Positions 1-6,204 of a DNA stretch of 7,766 bases are shown one piece after another. The translations under genes were made by a program, and so were the position numbers. Under the pieces are notes generated by a model. The model was not told the DNA's origin. It saw nothing but the letters and a program-made list of their open reading frames with translations, and made no database searches. The stretch lies in assembly GCA_002396505.1 (NCBI GenBank), contig DGYA01000073.1, positions 1 to 7,766 on the forward strand, written 5' to 3'. Source of the DNA: Cyanobacteria bacterium UBA5018. GTDB lineage: Bacteria > Cyanobacteriota > Cyanobacteriia > PCC-6307 > Cyanobiaceae. Every line of letters starts with the position of its first letter. The stretch's first letter is position 1.

Positions 1-371
1 GTCCCGCCCTCTGAATGGTTACAAAATCTGAACAAGCCGGCCCACAAAAAGTGCCGGGCTGAGGTGGATGGCGTGAGCACAGGCATTATGCGCAACAGGC
101 TCCTAGCAGCAGAATTCCGCGCAGCGGTAGGGAAAGTCACAAGTGGCCACAACCACGAGGGCGAATACCAATACCCACGGCAGGGGCGGAGCAACCCGTA
201 GTAGTGATGAAGTGGCTGTAATGGCTCTGGAGCGAAGGGGCTGCGTTATCCATCCGAGTCAAAGCGTCAACCAGTTCGCTGGGAGGAATGCGATTGATTC
301 TGAGAACAACGCGCTGCTATCAAAACGTAGAGCCATTGGCATCACTTGTGGCGGTAATTTTGGGATAACAG

Positions 372-405
372 GAGCCGTATGACGCGAGAGTGTCACGTAC
401 GGATC
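372..405 (+). ncRNA. Group II intron domain V hairpin
   Basis: Domain V is the catalytic heart of a group II intron and is normally 34 nt, as here. The lower helix pairs 372-379 (GAGCCGTA) with 398-405 (TACGGATC). A two-base CG bulge at 396-397 follows, and the upper helix TGACGC/GTGTCA (380-385 with 390-395) is capped by a GAGA (GNRA) tetraloop at 386-389. The lower helix holds the AGC triad at 373-375. One position is odd: G374 faces A403, where functional bacterial domain Vs usually have a U giving a G-U wobble. This suggests reduced or lost catalysis, but the fold is otherwise intact. Confidence 0.88.
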
Positions 406-406
406 T

Positions 407-440
407 GTGGGAGCCTCGGGGGGAAGTTTCCCAGGGCCAC
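407..440 (+). ncRNA. Group II intron domain VI, branch point A433
   Basis: Domain VI supplies the bulged adenosine that attacks the 5' splice site. GTGG (407-410) pairs with CCAC (437-440), CCT (414-416) can pair with GGG (434-436), and GGGA (421-424) can pair with TCCC (429-432) around a four-base loop. A433 is left unpaired on the 3' strand and lies seven bases before the AC that would end the intron at 440, the usual branch-point spacing and the usual AY ending. The exact inner pairing is my hand fold and could differ. Confidence 0.68.
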
Positions 441-769
441 CCGGCGGAGGTCTTGGCTTGTCCGTTGGCTGATCTCAGCCCGCAGCTCGGGATTGTTAAG
501 CGATTGCATCAGTCATGGCTGAGCCCCCTGGTGGATCGGTTGGACAGGAAGGACAACTTCGCTGACGCAGAGAGGCCTGGGAAACCGTTGAGACTCATTC
601 TGTCGCAACGCTCTCGGACTTGTGTACATCAGCCAGGTCAGAGGGACGCATCAGAGGCCAACGATTGGAGCGGCTCATAAAATCAGGTCACCCATCAGGG
701 TAAGTCCAGCTTGACATCACTGGTTGCTTCAGCTAGAAATGAGCCATAAATATCCGATCGACCCCTGGG
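441..769. other. Gap between intron and hydrolase gene, no recognised gene
   Basis: No gene is recognised in these roughly 330 bases. One plus-strand frame stays open from the intron end to a TAA at 678-680, but its only ATG (390) lies inside intron domain V. The translated stretch (including LVDRLDRKDNFADAERPGK) matches no family I know, so it may be chance or a worn gene end that served as the intron's 3' exon. The minus strand shows only short frames. An in-frame stop at 740-742 limits the downstream hydrolase gene. No clear promoter or terminator was found. Confidence 0.5.
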
Positions 770-1453
770 ATGACCCAGCAACTCCAGGCCGCAGTAGAGG
801 GGCAGGTACTTAGCTCTGAATTCCATGCCGCCAGCACCAGCAGTACAAAAGGGGCCGTGGTGATTGCCTACGGCAGTGATGGCCTCACCGATCACCTCAA
901 CGGACCCTGGGCAACCATGATCCGCGAATACGCCCAGGGACTTGCCCCCCTCGGATTCCATACGCTCATCCCCGATTACCTGGGCTTCACCAACACCGCA
1001 CCAGGCATGGCAGCCCTTGAGCTGATCCCCTATCGCCGCTCCCAATGGGAACAGGCCCTCGAGGCTGCAATCTCATTGGCCGGCAATCAAGCCGGTGTCC
1101 ACCCCAGCCATGTGGGCCTGATTGGCTTCTCCTTGGGGGGCCACCTCTGCCTGCGTCTGCGCCATCAGGTGCAAGTGCTGGTGTCGTTCTTCGCACCGGT
1201 CCTTGATGGCCTCGGCCCAAGCGGCAGCCTTCGCAGCGCCCAGATTCACCACGGCACCGCCGACAAAACCCCCGGCACCGGCTTCGAGAATGCTGCTGCG
1301 ATCGAACAGCTGCTCAAAGTAGAAGGCACCACGGTGGAGATGCACGCCTATCCAGGTGCCGGCCATGGCTTCAAAGGATCTGATCTCGCCAACCAGCAGG
1401 CACGCCAGCTCTCCATGAGCCGCACGCTGACGTTTCTGACACAACAGCCGTGA
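770..1453 (+). CDS. Dienelactone hydrolase family alpha/beta hydrolase
   Basis: A 227-residue soluble alpha/beta hydrolase of the dienelactone hydrolase (DLH) family, close to the usual family length. The fold markers appear in order: a strand with VIAYGSDGL (31-39) that would form the oxyanion hole, the nucleophile elbow GFSLGG (119-124, Ser121), an acid candidate in HHGTADKTP (Asp165), and YPGAGHGF (194-201, His199). Classical DLH enzymes use Cys as nucleophile; here it is Ser, as in many DLH-like esterases, so the substrate is open and lactone cleavage should not be assumed. No signal peptide or membrane segment is seen, suggesting a cytoplasmic enzyme. ATG 770 is the first usable start after the in-frame stop at 740, although no convincing Shine-Dalgarno precedes it. 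It lies between the intron and the injection-system operon with 100+ bases on its right, so it is probably an unrelated neighbour. Confidence 0.86.
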   Translation: MTQQLQAAVEGQVLSSEFHAASTSSTKGAVVIAYGSDGLTDHLNGPWATMIREYAQGLAPLGFHTLIPDYLGFTNTAPGMAALELIPYRRSQWEQALEAAISLAGNQAGVHPSHVGLIGFSLGGHLCLRLRHQVQVLVSFFAPVLDGLGPSGSLRSAQIHHGTADKTPGTGFENAAAIEQLLKVEGTTVEMHAYPGAGHGFKGSDLANQQARQLSMSRTLTFLTQQP

Positions 1454-1490
1454 TCGCTAGGGCTGCTCCGATGGCGACCCCGTCAGAAAC
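1432..1490. repeat. 9-bp inverted repeat at the hydrolase 3' end
   Basis: GTTTCTGAC (1432-1440) and GTCAGAAAC (1482-1490) are perfect inverted copies separated by 41 bases that include the hydrolase stop codon. A smaller pair, CAGCC (1445-1449) and GGCTG (1461-1465), nests inside. The RNA could fold back on itself as a 3'-end structure, or the repeat could be a protein-binding site. No U-tract follows, so it is not a standard intrinsic terminator. Confidence 0.3.
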
Positions 1491-1567
1491 TAACCGGACT
1501 AACGGAAACCATCCCAACAGCCGACACAAGCCCCACCACTCATCTAATTACTAAATTATTATTGCCT
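1491..1567 (+). promoter_or_regulatory. AT-rich leader before the eCIS operon, candidate promoter
   Basis: The stretch around 1541-1563 is distinctly AT-rich (for example TAATTACTAAATTATTATT) against GC-rich surroundings, and it directly precedes the first injection-system gene. That is where an operon promoter would be expected. I cannot assign a convincing pair of -35 and -10 boxes, so only the region is marked. Confidence 0.28.
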
Positions 1568-2164
1568 ATGATTGGCACAACGCTTGAATACATCAGAAAG
1601 CACCTCGACGGCAGTCTGCGCATCTTACTCGGTGGCAGCATCGATGATGGCTCGGCGGACAAGTTGGTGTTTCCTAGCGGTAATCAAGCAGCCACTGACT
1701 CGCTTCAGTTAGCATCTGGAGCTGTCACCATGGTTCTTGTCAATCTAGAGGAGGAAAGGATTCTTCGGGATGCAGATCCAACCCGCAGGATTAACGGTAG
1801 TGGCAGAATCGATACAGTACATCCAGATATTCGTTTGGTTCTATATCTCCTTTTTGTGGCCCGTTTTAACGATTACACAGATAGCTGGAACAATCTTGCG
1901 GCTCTGCTCAGTCAACTCCAGGCCGTACCCGTGCTCGACAGGGAGACGGCCCCAACCCTGCCCGAAGGAGTGGAGCGCCTGGCCTTCGAATTGGTGAGCC
2001 AGTCGTTCACTGAGCTCAACGACGTCTGGAATGCGCTGCGCACCACTCACCATCCCTCCCTTCTCTACCGGGTGCGGCTGCTGAACATTCGGGATACAAA
2101 CACTCGCCCCTCAATTCCCATTAGCGAAGTAAGCCCCGCTGTCCACACGGGGAGTAGGCCGTGA
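1568..2164 (+). CDS. DUF4255 tail-cap/terminator protein of eCIS (Pvc16-like)
   Basis: A 198-residue protein of the DUF4255 (Pvc_N) family. In PVC, Afp and related particles this protein caps the distal end of the tube and sheath and ends their growth. Recognisable blocks are the start MIGTTLEYIRKHLDG, LVNLEEERILRD (57-68), PDIRLVLYLLFVARFNDY (86-103), the amphipathic LAALLSQLQAVPVL region (110-123) and the C-terminal block around 145-175 with FTELNDVWNAL and RVRLLNIRD. The ATG at 1568 is chosen because the family typically begins with MI plus a helix; a TTG two codons upstream (1562) is possible. It opens the operon, and its TGA overlaps the GTG start of the next gene by four bases, so the two are probably translationally coupled. 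Family assignment is by pattern recognition, not search. Confidence 0.86.
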   Translation: MIGTTLEYIRKHLDGSLRILLGGSIDDGSADKLVFPSGNQAATDSLQLASGAVTMVLVNLEEERILRDADPTRRINGSGRIDTVHPDIRLVLYLLFVARFNDYTDSWNNLAALLSQLQAVPVLDRETAPTLPEGVERLAFELVSQSFTELNDVWNALRTTHHPSLLYRVRLLNIRDTNTRPSIPISEVSPAVHTGSRP

Positions 2165-3030
2165 AGTTCACCCCTCTGTTCCAGATCGGTTTGCGCAGGG
2201 GGAGAATCACGCCCACCCTGATCAGCGACAAAACGCTCTTTCTGCAGCCCACCGCCGGCGATGCCTCCGGAGTGAGGGCGTTGCAGCGGCATCGCCTTCT
2301 GGTGCGGACGCAGCTGGATGGCCTTGTGATTCTCACGGGTTTGGCGGAGGACGGCACGCCGTTTCTGCCGCTGGCCGACCTCAGCCTGCGCTTCGACCTG
2401 TGCCGAAGCGATCCGATGGTGGGCTATGTCCTGGATCTGTCTCCTCTGCTCTCCCTGAGCCATCCCAGCTTTCGGAATGTTCCTTCCGCTCTGGAACTGC
2501 AGCTGGCGGAGCGCGCTGGCATCCCAACAGTCCCATCCCTGCCCAGCGACCTGATCAGTCCGCAGCCACCTTCCCCGGCAAATCGATTGGCATGGGTGGA
2601 GATCGGCTCGATCAACTCCGCCTGGATTCAGGCCCCGCCCAGCTTTTTTCTGACCCTTCAACCTCGTCAGGTTCGCTGGGTTTACTACGTCGTCACCAAG
2701 CGCACTGACAAGATCCCCAGCATCTCGGACTCCGTGCCTGCAAGAGCTTTTGACTTCGATGTCACCCCCCTTGCCGCCGCCTCCAGCGAACTGGCCCAGG
2801 ATCGGGTGGCCCAGGCTTTGGTGGCGGGCAATCCGGAGTCCAAGGTATACCGCCTCTGCTCCAAGCGATCTCCCCCTTCGGATGGCAACAACCTGGTGGG
2901 GCTAAGGCTTCTGCTAGATGGTCAGCGCTACATCTCCGATCTGCCACCGCCACCCTCCCATCAATTGATGAGTCTGCCTGTCATAGACAGTCAGCCCCAA
3001 GACGCCATTTACCGCGTCATCCGCCTCTAA
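2161..3030 (+). CDS. Uncharacterised eCIS-associated protein
   Basis: A 289-residue protein with no known function that I can name. The start MKFTPLFQIGLRRGRI, the RHRLLVRTQLDGLVIL block (43-58) and DGTPFLPL (64-71) resemble a recurrent protein type that I recall beside DUF4255 genes in other injection-system loci; the role there is also unassigned. It looks beta-rich, with Pro-rich linkers at about 124-140 (VPSLPSDLISPQPPSP) and 261-267. No signal peptide, membrane helix or enzymatic motif is seen. The GTG start at 2161 is supported by GGGGAG at 2149-2154, six bases upstream, and by the four-base overlap with the cap gene. Its place between cap and sheath suggests a structural or assembly role in the distal part of the particle, but that is inference from position only. 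Confidence 0.78.
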   Translation: MKFTPLFQIGLRRGRITPTLISDKTLFLQPTAGDASGVRALQRHRLLVRTQLDGLVILTGLAEDGTPFLPLADLSLRFDLCRSDPMVGYVLDLSPLLSLSHPSFRNVPSALELQLAERAGIPTVPSLPSDLISPQPPSPANRLAWVEIGSINSAWIQAPPSFFLTLQPRQVRWVYYVVTKRTDKIPSISDSVPARAFDFDVTPLAAASSELAQDRVAQALVAGNPESKVYRLCSKRSPPSDGNNLVGLRLLLDGQRYISDLPPPPSHQLMSLPVIDSQPQDAIYRVIRL

Positions 3031-3054
3031 ATCTCCGATCCCCCCTTCCGCTCC

Positions 3055-4524
3055 ATGGCCCCTACCTACCCAGGTGTTTATGTTAAGGAGGAGGCACTGC
3101 TGCCACCTTCTGTTGCCGAGGTGGCCACCGCCATCCCCGCCTTTATCGGTTACACAGCAATCTTTGAAGGAAGTGTTCCCATCGTCGCCGAGATCGGTTC
3201 TCTTCTTGATTTTGAGAAACAGTTCGGCAAGGCACCCGCGATCGCCTACAGGGTCAAACCGGATGCAAACCAACTGCCGCAGCTTTTTCTTCCTTCCTCG
3301 GCAACCGCCCCACCGGCAGGCGGCGGGGGTGCTGCAGGAGGTGGGACGCCAGCCGCAGCATCAGATGTGTTGGCACCCCTCAGCATCCGTCCAAACTGGC
3401 AGCTGTGGTACAGCATCGATTTTTATTTCCGCAATGGTGGGGGACGTTGCTATGTGGTGGCCGTAGGCAAGGCAACCATTGACGGCACGATCTACATGAA
3501 AGACCTGAAAGATGGGCTTACCGCTCTGGAGAAGCAGGATGAACCCACTCTGGTCGTCATCCCCGAGGCCACGAGGCTGGAGAATGATGAATTCGACGAT
3601 GTTGCCAAGGAGGCACTGAATCATTGCGCGAAGTTGATGGATCGATTCGCCATTCTTGATGTGAAGGAACTGGCAAATGCCGCCCCACTCGTCAGCAAGG
3701 ACGACCAGAATGCGGCCCGGAAGAGATATGGTGATGAGAATCTGAAATATGGAGCTGCCTATTATCCATTCCTCAACACTTCCATCCCACAGCTGATCGA
3801 TCAATCTCTCGTAACTGTGGAAAAAGCCCTGTTGGTTGGCGTTGGCGCTGGCACAGATGATATGAAGCTAGATTCACTCAAAAATGATGCCAATCAAACG
3901 GGTCTCTACAACCAGATCATCAGGCTTCTCAACGCTCAGCGTGTAACTCTACCGCCCAGCCCTGCCATCGCTGGAAGTTACGTGAGCGTGGATCGTACTC
4001 GCGGCGTCTGGAAGGCGCCGGCGAATATCGGATTGCAGGCTGTGATAAGCCCTGTCGACTTGATGACGGATGAACGGCAGGGCATGTTTAATATCGATGC
4101 CACAACAGGAAAGTCCATCAATGCGATCCGCTCTTTCACAGGGAGGGGAACAGTTGCATGGGGAGCACGCACCCTGGCCGGAAACGATAATGAATGGCGA
4201 TACATCCCCGTCAGGCGCCTGTTCATCACGATTGAAGAATCGGTGAAGAAGGCCACCAACTTCGCTGTGTTCGAGCCGAATGATGCCTCCACCTGGCTCA
4301 AGATGAAAGGAATGATTGAGAGTTATCTCTACAGCCTCTGGGAGCAGGGGGCCCTGCAGGGAAGTAAATCCGAAAATGCTTACTTCGTGAATGTTGGCCT
4401 AGGTAAAACGATGACAGCTCAAGACATTCTTAATGGTTTGATGAATGTTGAAATTGGCATCGCTGCCGTTCGGCCTGCTGAATTCATCATTCTCAAATTC
4501 TCCCATCGCCTGGCCCAGGCATGA
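3055..4524 (+). CDS. Contractile tail sheath protein (Pvc2/3/4-like)
   Basis: A 489-residue sheath subunit. It polymerises around the inner tube, and its contraction drives the tube outward. The N-terminus has the sheath signature YPGVYVKEE (5-13) followed by TAIPAFIGYT (25-34). FRNGGGRCYVV (125-135) is the conserved strand after the insert. The C-terminal core holds SPAIAGSYVSVDRTRGVWKA (302-321), GRGTVAWGARTL (363-374), EWRYIPVRRLFITIEESVKK (380-399) and VRPAEFIILKFSH (472-484), all strongly typical of eCIS sheaths. Residues about 82-103 form a Gly/Ala/Pro-rich low-complexity insert between N-terminal strands, likely a flexible surface loop. ATG 3055 follows the preceding stop by 24 bases without a clear ribosome binding site, but the N-terminal motif fixes the start. 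Only one full sheath gene is visible, whereas PVC and Afp carry three paralogues. Confidence 0.95.
   Translation: MAPTYPGVYVKEEALLPPSVAEVATAIPAFIGYTAIFEGSVPIVAEIGSLLDFEKQFGKAPAIAYRVKPDANQLPQLFLPSSATAPPAGGGGAAGGGTPAAASDVLAPLSIRPNWQLWYSIDFYFRNGGGRCYVVAVGKATIDGTIYMKDLKDGLTALEKQDEPTLVVIPEATRLENDEFDDVAKEALNHCAKLMDRFAILDVKELANAAPLVSKDDQNAARKRYGDENLKYGAAYYPFLNTSIPQLIDQSLVTVEKALLVGVGAGTDDMKLDSLKNDANQTGLYNQIIRLLNAQRVTLPPSPAIAGSYVSVDRTRGVWKAPANIGLQAVISPVDLMTDERQGMFNIDATTGKSINAIRSFTGRGTVAWGARTLAGNDNEWRYIPVRRLFITIEESVKKATNFAVFEPNDASTWLKMKGMIESYLYSLWEQGALQGSKSENAYFVNVGLGKTMTAQDILNGLMNVEIGIAAVRPAEFIILKFSHRLAQA
3238..3245. repeat. HIP1 octamer GCGATCGC
   Basis: One copy of the highly iterated palindrome that is overrepresented in many cyanobacterial genomes, here inside the sheath gene. 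A single copy in 7.8 kb is weak evidence but agrees with a cyanobacterial origin. Confidence 0.45.
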
Positions 4525-4568
4525 TCCTGGCGACCACTTTCATTTCCGCACCCTTGCTCATCTAAAAA

Positions 4569-5039
4569 ATGGCTATCTCACCAGAGGCAATTCGCACTGA
4601 CTACCCACTTCCAGTATATAATTATCGTGTTGAGATTGAGTCTGAAACTATTGCTTTCTCGGAGGTTTCAGGTCTCAGCATCAGCTACGAAGTCACCACC
4701 TACAAGGAAAGTCCTGTCGCTGCCGTAGTGGGACCTCGCACCATGCACATGCCTTCACAAATTACTGCTCCCACCATCACCATGAAAAAGGGGTTGGTGC
4801 GGGCAAAGAGCCTGAAGTCCTTGTATGGCTGGATCCAGACCGTGGCGATTAACCAGATCGAGAAGCGCAACGTCTTCATACGCTTGTGCGACGAAAAAGG
4901 TGCACCCGTGATCTCCTGGAAAATTGTGAATGCCTTCCCCACCAAGCTAACTGCGCCCACCTTTGATGCCAAGTCCAACGACGTTGCCATTGAAACCCTG
5001 GAACTCAAGGCGGACTTCATCACCATGGAAGAGGCTTGA
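4569..5039 (+). CDS. Inner tube protein 1, T4 gp19-like (Pvc1-like)
   Basis: A 156-residue tube subunit of the T4 gp19-like family. Rings of such proteins stack into the hollow inner tube that carries cargo and is pushed out on contraction. Family markers are YPLPVYNYRVEIE (12-24), FSEVSGLSISYE (30-41), the central helix segment around KSLKSLYGWIQ (80-90), the strand VFIRLCDEKGAPVISWKIVN (102-121) and the C-terminal LTAPTFDAKSNDVAIETLEL (127-146). Its placement directly after the sheath and its fit to the typical tube pattern make it the best candidate for the bulk tube protein. It starts at ATG 4569, 44 bases after the sheath stop, with only a run of A before the ATG. It is clearly paralogous to the next gene; the two share most of the ITAPxFDAKSNxVAI motif. 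Confidence 0.92.
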   Translation: MAISPEAIRTDYPLPVYNYRVEIESETIAFSEVSGLSISYEVTTYKESPVAAVVGPRTMHMPSQITAPTITMKKGLVRAKSLKSLYGWIQTVAINQIEKRNVFIRLCDEKGAPVISWKIVNAFPTKLTAPTFDAKSNDVAIETLELKADFITMEEA

Positions 5040-5042
5040 ACA

Positions 5043-5489
5043 ATGGTGATCAGCGTTGAGCAGCAGGCCACGAGCTATCCGTTACCCGCCTACAACTTCC
5101 GAGTCAGCAGGGCTGGCCAGACCATGCGTTTCGCCAAGGTTTCCGGGCTGCAACGTGAGCATAAGGTGCTCACCTATCGGGACGGGCTTTCTTTCCTCGA
5201 TGGAGAACTGATCGCCCGCTATCACTTAGATCAGTATGTATCTGTCACCTTGGAACAGGGTGTGGTTCAGGGTGACAGTAGTCTGCACGTCTGGTTGGAT
5301 GATTCAGAAACACGGCCGATGGAAGTGCAGTTGTGCAATTCCAAGGGGGTTCCCGTGCTGGCCTGGCGGATGGCCCGCACCATTCCGATCAAGATCACGG
5401 CCCCCAGTTTCGACGCCAAGTCGAATGAGGTGGCCATTGATGTGATGGAGATCAAGGCGGCAGGCATTTCAATCGTATCTCTCACCTGA
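5043..5489 (+). CDS. Inner tube protein 2, gp19-like paralogue
   Basis: A 148-residue gp19-like tube protein with the same layout as its upstream neighbour: YPLPAYNFRVS (12-22), FAKVSGLQREHKVLTY (30-45), VQLCNSKGVPVLAWRM (95-110) and ITAPSFDAKSNEVAIDVMEI (118-137). The middle (about 45-85) differs strongly from tube protein 1. It probably forms a specialised ring near the baseplate or an alternative tube layer; PVC and Afp likewise carry more than one tube paralogue. The gene starts three bases after the previous stop, with a purine-rich AGAGG at about 5030-5034, so it is co-translated. Which paralogue makes the bulk tube cannot be decided from sequence alone. Confidence 0.9.
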   Translation: MVISVEQQATSYPLPAYNFRVSRAGQTMRFAKVSGLQREHKVLTYRDGLSFLDGELIARYHLDQYVSVTLEQGVVQGDSSLHVWLDDSETRPMEVQLCNSKGVPVLAWRMARTIPIKITAPSFDAKSNEVAIDVMEIKAAGISIVSLT

Positions 5490-5494
5490 GCAGC

Positions 5495-5977
5495 ATGGCC
5501 TTCCCCATCCCCAACCTTTCTCTGAATTCGCTGCTAGGGATGCCTCTCTCGCATCGCTTCGGCGTGTTCTTCTTTATCGCGGGGGTGATCCCAAATCCGC
5601 TGGACATTCGCTTCCAGCGAGTTTCAGGGCTGTCCACAAGGGTGGAGACTGATCCCATGAATAATGGAGGCAAGAATATAATTACGAAACGCTTGCCCAA
5701 GCGACTCACTTATGACAATCTGGTTCTAGAGCGTGGCTTTGTCGTGGGATCGCCACTGAATCTTCAGTTAAACGACATAATGAACGAATTCAAGTTTTTT
5801 CGCTCTGACGTGATTGTTACCTTGTTCAATGAAGATGCAGTTCCAATCTCTGCCTGGATGTTCAAGGAGGCCTTCCCGGTTCGATGGGCCACGGCCGATC
5901 TCAATGCCCAGGAGGACAGGATCCTGATCGATACGCTTGAGCTCTCCTTCACTCGCATGCTTACGGTGAGACTCTGA
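5495..5977 (+). CDS. Inner tube protein 3, tube initiator (Pvc5-like)
   Basis: A 160-residue gp19-like protein, the most divergent of the three. It has an extended N-terminus (MAFPIPNLSLNSLLGMPLSH) before RFGVFFFIAG, then NPLDIRFQRVSGLSTRVET (34-52), LTYDNLVLERG (71-81), VIVTLFNEDAVPISAWMFKE (106-125) and DRILIDTLELSF (141-152). The NPLDIRFQRVSGL pattern is typical of Pvc5/Afp5-type subunits, which sit between the spike complex and the bulk tube and start its assembly. FGVFFFIAGV is hydrophobic but short and fits a buried beta strand better than a membrane helix. It lies five bases after the previous stop, and its TGA overlaps the next ATG by one base (TGATG), a typical coupling arrangement. 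Confidence 0.88.
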   Translation: MAFPIPNLSLNSLLGMPLSHRFGVFFFIAGVIPNPLDIRFQRVSGLSTRVETDPMNNGGKNIITKRLPKRLTYDNLVLERGFVVGSPLNLQLNDIMNEFKFFRSDVIVTLFNEDAVPISAWMFKEAFPVRWATADLNAQEDRILIDTLELSFTRMLTVRL

Positions 5978-6189
5978 TGACGATCGAAATCCGCCAACTC
6001 GTGATTCGAGCGGTGGTCCACCCTGCCCCCGATGTCTCCGGCAGCCTCTCAGGTGCGGGAATCACAGCTTCTTCCCTTCAAGCGGAACCCGCTGATCTCT
6101 CGGGCGGCCATGACGCCCGCCTGGACAACCTGGTGTCCACCTGTGTGAAAACCGTGCTGCGCCGCCTGGAGCGCAGCCATGATCGCTAG
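5977..6189 (+). CDS. Small DUF5908 protein (Pvc6-like)
   Basis: A 70-residue protein. MTIEIRQLVIRAVV (1-14) is the conserved N-terminal strand of DUF5908 proteins, and LVSTCVKTVLRRLERSHDR (52-70) is the usual basic C-terminal helix. The two are joined by a Ser/Gly/Ala-rich variable linker (about 18-48). This family sits at the same place in many eCIS loci, between the tube initiator and the LysM protein, and corresponds to Pvc6; its role is not well settled and may involve baseplate or tube-base assembly. The start overlaps the preceding stop by one base, with GGTGAG at 5965-5970 as a ribosome binding site. Ordinary codon use and conserved ends support a real gene despite its size. Confidence 0.82.
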   Translation: MTIEIRQLVIRAVVHPAPDVSGSLSGAGITASSLQAEPADLSGGHDARLDNLVSTCVKTVLRRLERSHDR

Positions 6190-6204
6190 CGCGGAGACAG
6201 AACC

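Larger units (their letters stand above)
1..440 (+). ncRNA. Group II intron, 3' part, ORF-less
   Basis: This is the 3' portion of a self-splicing group II intron RNA; its 5' end lies outside the window or is lost. What is seen: a DIII-like segment around 191-245 (GTAGTAGTGATGAAG, then GTAATGG, then GGAGCGAAGGGG), a domain IV closed by GTTATCC (245-251) pairing with GGATAAC (363-369), a 34-nt domain V at 372-405, and a domain VI at 407-440. The DIII-like wording resembles the stretch that normally sits just ahead of the reverse-transcriptase gene in cyanobacterial introns; this is from memory, not a search. A full-length intron would carry a gene of roughly 1.7 kb in domain IV, but here domain IV is about 125 nt, so the element cannot encode its own maturase. 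The 3' end at 440 is inferred from the AC terminus seven bases after the bulged A433. Short open frames inside it (for example 143-382) are not protein genes. Confidence 0.82.

Noticed and set aside
143..382. 79-codon plus-strand open frame at the left end
   Set aside because: It lies wholly inside the group II intron RNA, overlapping domain IV and domain V, and its composition reflects conserved RNA structure.
390..680. 96-codon plus-strand open frame after the intron
   Set aside because: Its start codon is inside domain V and its N-terminal part is domain VI. The remainder has no recognisable family and no ribosome binding site.
695..1444. Long minus-strand open frames opposite the hydrolase gene
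   Set aside because: The plus strand has a full alpha/beta hydrolase with nucleophile, acid and His motifs; the minus frames are shadows of its GC-rich codons.
2065..2661. 198-codon minus-strand open frame opposite cap and unknown gene
   Set aside because: It is rich in Arg/Gln/Gly, spans two coupled plus-strand genes and shows no family pattern.
3361..3804. 147-codon minus-strand open frame opposite the sheath gene
   Set aside because: The sheath reading frame is certain from many conserved motifs, and the minus frame has no independent support.
4515..4530. CCAGG/CCTGG hairpin at the sheath stop codon as a terminator or processing site
   Set aside because: The stem is only five base pairs with no U-tract, and such short pairs are common by chance in GC-rich DNA.
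5521..5590. Hydrophobic RFGVFFFIAGV segment as a membrane anchor in tube protein 3
   Set aside because: It is too short for a membrane helix and matches the first beta strand of gp19-like proteins.
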